A stretch of 64,000 nucleotides of DNA from Trachythela sp. YZ-2020 (taxonomy: Eukaryota > Cnidaria > Anthozoa > Malacalcyonacea > Clavulariidae): the NCBI GenBank assembly GCA_016169945.1, contig JADLSH010000387.1, positions 496,001-560,000 on the forward strand, in the 5' to 3' direction. A program made the translations under genes and the position numbers. Positions 35,601 through 44,600 of the stretch are shown piece after piece. The number at the start of each line of letters is the position of its first letter. The first letter of the stretch is position 1. The notes beneath the pieces were generated by a model. That model worked only from the letters and a program-made list of their open reading frames with translations, did not search any database and was not told where the DNA came from.

Positions 35601-38600
35601 CAAGCTTCTTTATCTTGGGCTTCAAATTTGGCTACTATACCTGAAAACTATATTTCAATAATAAAACACGCTAGAAAATCTCTTCTTTTCAATACCGGAA
35701 TTTCATGGATAAAAAAGGATAGAAAGAGTACGTTTGTTTGACGTTACCATGGGCAGTTTCGACGGCGCGGAAATTTGTGAGTTAGTAGGCCTTTTCATTT
35801 TAAACCACCTGAGTAAGAAATTTGGCAAAGAAAGCATCGGACTATATAGAGATGACGGTTTATTATAAAGAGTAAATCAGCACGTTTAGCAGAAAAAACA
35901 AGAAAAGATCTCCACAACGATACCGCCGAATCAAATTTACGCATAGTAAACTTTTTAGATGTAACTTTCGACCTTAACAATGGAAAACATAAGCCCAATG
36001 ACGATCCACTATACATAAATATGCACTCTAATCACCCACCGAGCATCACAAGGCAACTACCTGCATCAATTAACAAGTGCATCGCACTTCTTTCATCAGA
36101 AACTGTTCAGGAATCTGCACCCATATATCAGAACGCACTTAGGCTTTAATCATGAACTTAGCTACACTCAGCATACACCGCAACAACAACGCAGGAATAG
36201 GCAACGCAACATCATTTGGTTCAACCCACCATTTAGCAAGAGTGTTAGCACAAACATATAGGACGTAATTTCCACCGCACCAAAAGCTCCATAAAATTTT
36301 TAACAGAAATACACGGTTAAAGTAAGTTACAGCTGCATGAACAATGTCAAATCAGTAATCACTAAACACAATGCACGCATATATCTAGGAATAACAAGCC
36401 ACAGGACAGGGACACTACCAATTGCAGTTGTAGAGAAAACACCATTTGCCCGCTTCAAAAACAATGCATGACTAGGGACATAGTATACAAAGCAACAGTC
36501 ACAGTAAGCAACACAAACACGATCAAAAATTACATTGGCATGACAGCAATCACATTCAAAGAGCGATTGGCCAACCACACTAAATCTTTTCAGCATAAAA
36601 AGCATGCAAATGACATGGAACTTTCGAAATATATTTGGACATTGAAAGAAAGCAATAAGGATTTCAGTATTAGCCTAATTGGCAAATTTTAAAACATTCT
36701 ATTTCGTACACGGGAGGATCAAAACGATGCAATTTATGTTTAGAAGAAAAATTTTGTATTTTGAAAGAAAAAAACAAGAATTGTTTACTCAACAAAAGAG
36801 CTGAAATAATTTCACGGTGTCGTCATCGTAATAAATTTCGCGTAAACAAAGCCATGCATGCACACATTGTCTCCCACATACACCCCCACGCTCTGGCAGG
36901 GAGCATATAAGCGGTCATTTCTTTCGATACTTGTAAACTGCCTGATGATTCTTTTACAGATGAAACAGCCTGTTGCAGACAAGTTTTGAGGTAAGCGAAA
37001 ATCTATAATTTGCTCTAACTATAGGCCTATATATGTTATATATATATATATATATATATATATTCTAGTGGTTTTCTTTAATTTCTAAACTTTTACATCC
37101 GCACATCCGCAACCAAGAGGAGCGAAGGTACATTGAAGCAGTCGAAATACGAAACAATGCTGACAAAATTATGAATGGCTGCATTGGGAGAACACTTTTA
37201 TATAATTAGTATTTTTAAAATTTTTAATCCTGTATATATTCATAATTAGTTTTATATTGTAATTTATGGACGGACTTGCATAAATTAGTCTCCCACTGAA
37301 GAAGCCTTGATCGGCGAAACGCTTGGGATTATAAACTATATTTTATGAATAAAAGTTTTTAATGTATGTCTGAAGAAAGAAATTAAAGAAAACCACTAGA
37401 ATATTATACCAGACATGTTTCCTTACACACAGTCATATGTAATATTTACAAACCGAGTGAGAGGGCTTTATCATTGTTTAAAGACGCGAGCCGTAGGCGA
37501 GCGTCTTTAAACAATGATAAAGTCCGACCACGAGGTTTGTAAATGACTTCTAAAATTCACCTTGTTGTTGTTGTTCACTGAAGAATGTCTATTTTTGTAT
37601 TACAATATTATGCTTGTGTGATCTGCAAAATGTTAATGGTTTATAACAATTAATTAATATAGCAATTACATATGTGCACAGTGGCGTAAAGTCTTTAAGT
37701 TTTGCGTATTCAAAGTTAGAAAATCTTTTAAGGAGTATACTTGGATAACTGCGCATTTGGAGTTTTTAATTAGGTTATTTCTATACAAATCGATTAGTAT
37801 TTAAATTTGAACATTTTTGGGACTTCGCTGGTCGATGGCACGTTTTCGAAGGACGCGAAGCTCACAAGAAGAGCAAAGCCTGCTCGAAAAAGCCACTCCC
37901 GCTAGTACACGATATGCGACGAAGTGGGCTGTCAAAATTTTTAACGAATGGAGAGGTTCTAGAGAGAAAAAGGAAGTTAATAGTGAAGACAGTTTGCAAA
38001 ATGACGACGTGGGCTCAATTATTCAAGCATTAACGACATCACTGCAAGATATGAATACAGCATCCCTTCCTTTTGGTTGACAAAGTTCGTCGGAGAAGTG
38101 GCAAATTCAGACGGGAAGCGGTACGCAGCACGTACTTTGTATTGCATCGTCTCAGGCTTAAATCGGTATCTCTCTGAAGTCAAAGAAAGTGAGACGGTAA
38201 ATGTTTTGGACAAGAAAGACAGAAGGTACAGTATGCCTATAATTATGCTTGTCCGTGTTAACGACAATTGGGTTAGTTTTTATGTGTGACGAGAGTACGA
38301 GACTTAGTAAAAGCTAATGAATCTTTATTGTTGGTTTTATTGTAGGTTCATATACGGTTTCAAAAAGCATTAGATGCAAATGAAAGACGCGACGGCCTGT
38401 GGCGTTGATGTGGGCTGCAAGAAGAAAGTACGGAACGAAATTACTGAGGAAGAGGAAATTTAGTATTGATGAGGTTTCTTCCCAAAAATATGGGTGCGAT
38501 ATACCTGCTAGTAAAGTCAATTGTATTGTAAGACCAGTGTTTAAAAATTGTAGTGTGACGATTAACTATGGAAAATAAAGTGTATTTGCAGTTTTTGTGT

Positions 38601-41600
38601 GAATTCTGTACTGTGCTGGTGTTTATTATAAAAGTACATGTACCTTTATTACGTATAAATGTACATGTGATCTATATACGCATAATAAATAATAATGGTA
38701 CGGTCTTTATCACGATATAAAGGCCTGTGCATGTGACCAATTTTGAGAAATTTCATTGGCCAATTAACTCATGAATAATTAATGAATTTTAGAATATATT
38801 TCTAAAATTCATTAATTATTCATAAGCAAAATACAAAGGAAACTCATGACCCGTAGCGGATCTATATATTTGATATAGACTTGCTCAAATTTTCTCCTTC
38901 AATTTTTACAGCGTAGATAACATCAATCTTCAAAATTCCAACGCCAGTGAGCGTACAAAACGAGTCATTTTAGAAGTCATATACAAACCTTACAGTTCGG
39001 CCTTTATCAGATCTAAAACACTCGGCTGCGCCTCGATGTTTTAAATCTGATAAAGACCTCTTGTGCGGTTTGTATATATTACATATATATATATAGCGGT
39101 GAATATATTTTAAGATTAAGCTACTATATATTTTGCTCTTTCATATTCTGTTATTGAGCACTCTTTGTTCTGCTACGGACAACCAAAATTTTATATTATA
39201 TATCTGAGTATGAGTCCAAACAATATAAATTGTTTTGTGTATTCTCTGCACATTTTCAACTATGAACCTAGCCAATTTCTTCTTAGTGAAGTAATCATTC
39301 TATCTTTGTGATTTATGTTCTAAACAGAGATTCAGGCACATAAAAAACTTTGTTATGTTCTCGTCTGTAATGTAATGTAATGTAATGTAATGTAATGTGT
39401 AATGTAATGTGTAATGTAATGTGTAATGTGTAATGTGTAATGTGTAATGTGTAATGTGTAATGTGTAATGTGTAATGTGTAATGTGTAATGTGTAATGTG
39501 TAATGTGTAATGTGTAATGTGTAATGTGTAATGTGTAATGTGTAATGTGTAATGTGTAATGTGTAATGTGTAATATGTAATGTGTAATGTGTAATGTGTA
39601 ATGTGTAATGTGTAATGTGTAATATGTAATGTGTAATATGTAATGTGTAATGTATGTAATGTGTAAAGTGTAATGTGTAATGTGTAATATGTAATGTAAT
39701 ATGTAATATGTAATGTGTAATGTGTAATGTAATGTGTATGTGTAATGTGTAATGTGTAATGTAATGTAATATGTAATGTGTAATGGGTAATTTGTAATGT
39801 GTAATGAATGTGTAATGTGTGTAATGTGTAATGTGTAATGTGTAATGTGTGTAATGTGTAATGTGTAATGTGTAATGTGTAATGTGTAATGTGTAATGTG
39901 TAATGTGTAATGTAATAATGTGTAATATGTAATGTGTAATGTAATGTAATGTGTAATATGTAATGTGTAATATGTAATGTAATGTGTAATGTGTAATATG
40001 TAATGTGTAATGTAATAATGTGTAATGTAATGTGTAATGCGAATGATAATGCGTAATGTAATGTGTAATGCGAATGATAATGTGTAATGTAATGTGTAAT
40101 GTAATATAATGTGTAATGTGTAATATGTAATATGTAATGTGTAATGTGTAATGTATAATGTGTAATGTAATGTGTAATATGTAATGTAATGTGTAATATG
40201 TAATATGTAATATGTAATGTAATGTAATGTGTAATGTAATATGTAATATGTAATATGTAATGTGTAATGTGTAATATGTAATGTGTAATATGTAATATGT
40301 AATGTGTAATATGTAATGTGTAATGTAATGTGTAATATGTGTAATATGTAATATGTAATGTAATATTTAATATAAAATGTAATATGTAATGTAATGTCAT
40401 GTAATGTGTAATGTAATGTGTAATGTGTAATGTGTAATGTAATATGTAATATGTAATATGTAATGTGTAATGTAATGTAATGTGTAATGTGTAATGTGTA
40501 ATGTGTAATGTGTAATGTGTAATGTGTAATATGTAATGTGTAATGTAATGTGTAATGTGTAATATGTAATATGTAATATGTAATGTATAATATGTAATGT
40601 GTAATGTATAATATGTAATGTGTAATATAATAATGTAATGTGTAATATGTAATGTGTAATGTAATATGTAATATGTAATGTAATGTGTAATATGTAATAT
40701 GTAATATGTAATATGTAATGTGTAATGTGTAATATGTAATGTGTAATGTGTAATATGTAATGTGTAATATGTAATGTGTAATGTAATATAATGTGTAATG
40801 TGTAATATGTAATGTGTAATGTGTAATATGTAATGTGTAATATGTAATGTGTAATATGTAATATGTAATGTAATGTGTAATGTGTAATGTGTAATATGTA
40901 ATATGTAATATTATAATATGTAATATGTAATATGTAATATGTAATATGTAATATATATGTAATATATAATGTGTAATGTGTAATGTGTAATGTGTAATGT
41001 GTAATATATAATGTGTATGTGTAATGTAATATGTAATATGTAATGTGTAATATAATATGTAATGTGTAATATATAATATGTAATGTGTAATATGTAATAT
41101 GTAATATGTAATGTAATAATATGTAATATGTAATATGTAATGTATGTAATGTGTAATAATGTAATATGTAATGTAATATGTAATGTGTAATATGTAATGT
41201 GTAATATGTAATATGTAATATAATATGTAATATGTAATATGTAATATGTAATATGTGTAATGTAATGTGTAATATGTAATGTAATGTGTAATATAATAAT
41301 GTAATGTAATATGTAATATGTAATATATGTGTAATATGTAATAATATGTAATATGTAATATGTAATATGTAATATAATATGTAATATGTATAATATGTAA
41401 TGTAATATGTAATAATATGTAATATGTAATATGTAATATGTAATGTGTAATGTAATATGTAATGTAATGTAATATGTAATGTAATATGTAATGTGTAATA
41501 TGTAATGTGTAATATGTAATGTAATAATGTAATGTAATATGTAATGTATAATATATAATATGTAATGTGTAATGTGTAATGTGTAATGTGTAATGTGTAA

Positions 41601-44600
41601 TGTATAATATGTAATATGTAATATGTATAATACGTAATATGTAATATGTAATACGTAATGTGTAATATGTAATGTAATGTGTAATATGTAATATGTAATG
41701 TGTAATGTGTAATATGTAATGTGTAATGCATGTGTAATGTGTAATGTGTAATATGTATAATATGTAATATGTAATATGTATAATATAATATGTAATGTGT
41801 AATGTGTAATATGTAATGTAATGTGTATAATATGTAATGTGGAATATGTAATGTATAATGTAATGTAATGTATGTGTATGTAATGTAATGTATAATGTAA
41901 TGTAATGGGATAATGTGTAATGTAATGTATAATGTGTAATATGTAATGTGTAATGTGTAATGTGTAATGTGTAATGTAATGTGTAATATGTAATGTGTAA
42001 TGTGTAATATGTAATAATGTAATATGTGTAAATGTATGTAATGTGTAATGTAATGTGTAATATGTAATATATGTGTAATGTAATGTAATGTAATATGTGT
42101 AATGTGTAATATGTAATATGTAATGTGTAATGTGTAATGTAATAATGTAATATATAATATAATGTGTAATGTGTTATGTAATTTGTAATGTAATGTGTAA
42201 TGGAATGTGTAATGTAATGTGTAATGTAATGTGTAATGTAATGTGTAATGTAATGTGTAATGTAATGTGTAATGTAATGTGTAATGTAATGTGTAATGTG
42301 TAATGTGTAATGTGTAATGTAATGTAATGTAATGTAATGTGTAATGTAATGTGTAATATGTAATGTGTAATAATGTAATGTAATATGTAATGTGTAATAT
42401 GTAATGTGTAATGTGTAATATGTGTAATAATGTGTAATATGTAATGTGTAATATGTAATGTGTAATATGTAATGTGTAATATGTAATGTGTAATGTAATA
42501 TGTAATGTAATGTGTAATATGTAATGTGTAATATGTAATGTAATGTGTAATGTGTAATGTGTAATGTAATGTATGTAATGTGTAATGTGTAATGTGTAAT
42601 GTAATGTAATGTGTAATGTGTAATGTGTAATGTGTAAATGTAATGTAATGTGTAATGTGTAATGTAATGTAATGTGTAATGTGTAATGTGTAATGTAATG
42701 TGTAATATGTAATGTGTAATGTGTAATGTCATGTAATGTGTAATGTAATGTGTAATGTAATGTGCAATGTAATGTGCAATGTAATGTGCAATGTAATGTA
42801 ATGTGCAATGTAATGTGTAATGTGTAATGTGTAATGTGCAATGTAATGTGCAATGTAATGTGTAATGTAATGTGTAATGTAATGTGTAATGTAATGTGCA
42901 ATGTAATGTGTAATGTAATGTGTAATGTAATGTGTAATGTAATGTAATGTGTAATGTGTAATGTGTAATGTATGTGGTGAAAGAAACTTCGGGGGATCTT
43001 TAGTTGTTGAAAGAAAACTAAAGATCCCCTTTTTAAAAAGAGGTCTTTTTCCAGGACTCCCCTTCACAATGCAAAAAAATCTCAGGGCCCCCCTGCTTTC
43101 TCCTACAGCCCCCACCCCCTCTCCATATTTAATGACCGGTCCCTAAATACATTATATACTGTACCTATATTTTTCATCTCCGATCATAATTACTTGTTGA
43201 AGCACTGGTACCCTAAGAAAATTAGACAATCATATTAACACTACTTCACCTTCTCCCGTGCAGTTGCTTGAACCAATTAAAACATTCACTGACTTGGATG
43301 TATTAATTGGGAATAATCAATAGTACGTACATTTTTTATAAATGTGTTATGCTCTGTGGACTAAAGTGTAATTATAACACTTAAAAAGCTGAAGGCCTTA
43401 AAGGTGTCTGAAAAGTCAAAATATCGAATCCGCGATTACAATTATAGGATGTGTGGAACAAATCCCCAGGAATTCAAAGGACAAAGAGATTTTCGCCATA
43501 TTGGGTGAAATTAGAATAATTACAAACAAGTAAATGAATGAAGTAAAGAGCATACTGATCACTACGAAGCCATCCTGGACTAGAATCAGGTAACTCTGGT
43601 GCGATTTCACATAACATTCCGTAGTAATCTGACGCCTTGTGACTTGAGGCAGATACAAGTGCTTTGCAACCAACCTGAAATATGTTAATTAATTCATTAA
43701 ATAGGGTTAGAAAAGTGTGTTTGATTCTAACCGCATGACCATCTGGTGACGTAGCCCAGTGGGGTGGGACATATATTCCCTCATTCTCATTTAATATTTT
43801 CTCCGCTGGGATATACTGTATTAAAATCCATTGAGAAATGCAAGGAAGGATTTCTGTCATAGTGTTTTGGTAAGCCTATATATCCTCAGTATCTAGCATC
43901 ATGAACGGGATATCTTGCTGGTTGCATGGTATTGCAAAACAACAAACAGAAGTTGTCTCTAACTTAAAACAAATCTTATATTAAAATCACATTACTAAGT
44001 AACCCCACTTAGATTGAGTTAAATCCTATTACGCGGAATTATTTTATGAACCAACACATGTCAAACACCTATAAACACTGAATAACATAATAACTAACTG
44101 AAAGTATATATCTGGATCAATTTTGTTCTGAAATTGGCTAAATATCTCACATATTCTAATGTATCACCGACGCATGCACACTTTGGCCAGTCTGCAGTAC
44201 CTTTTTCAGTGCATAATGAGCTTCAGCGACCCGATAAGCTGGATTAATGTTTACCTAAAGAAAGCAAGAGAAAGTAAACGACCATGAACCCAAAATATAA
44301 AGAAAATGCTAGTATGTAGAAAAGCGCCTCCATGTTTTCATTTATTTATTTTAGTAAAAATATATTCTTAAAACGTATCCTTAAATTTACCAAAATCAAT
44401 CCAGCCTTTGCCGTAGCAAATTGCGTTAAAACCCACTCCTCAAGATTTGGACCCCAAATGCCAACTCTATCACCTCTCTTGAGACCAAGAGCTAGAAACC
44501 CCGCAGCAAGTTTATCTGCCTGAAAAAATAGAACACATAAAATTGCATGGGCTAGCTTTATCGTTCCTTGCTTCCTTCAGTACTGCTATATGTTATATTT

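Larger units (their letters stand above)
34980..37030 (+). mobile_element. Penelope-like element with inverted terminal repeats
   Basis: Inverted terminal repeats: about 34996-35232 mirrors about 36792-37022 (for example agcaaattatagattttcgc, tgtctcccacatacacccc). Between them on the plus strand lie a Penelope-like reverse transcriptase (35245-35865) and a GIY-YIG domain (36468-36692), with several frameshifts and stops in between. The arrangement of RT followed by GIY-YIG is diagnostic. Confidence 0.85.
34184..43143. mobile_element. 9-kb segment bounded by matching inverted ends
   Basis: GGGACCGGTCATTAAATATG then gagaggg at 34184 faces its reverse complement ending at 43143; TAA lies outside both ends (34181-34183 and 43144-43146). 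Further inward, both sides are G/C-rich with ggaggagaaa-type wording before diverging. It may be one large transposon carrying later insertions, or two separate copies of one element. A 3-bp TAA duplication fits PIF/Harbinger, by inference; no Harbinger transposase was seen inside. Confidence 0.45.

Noticed and set aside
39300..42901. Very long minus-strand open frames (up to 1139 codons) of His, Tyr, Thr, Leu and Ile
   Set aside because: They arise because the TAATG/TAATGTG units contain no stop on that strand; three overlapping frames are open at once and no start context or domain exists.
34181..43146. Helitron or Maverick-type giant element
   Set aside because: No Rep/helicase, polymerase B, integrase or capsid-like genes were seen; only matching inverted ends support a unit.
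43675..43860. Upstream extension of an ACSF2 exon as coding
   Set aside because: The frame is open but does not match the family, and a proper AG acceptor at 43675-43676 fits the phase.
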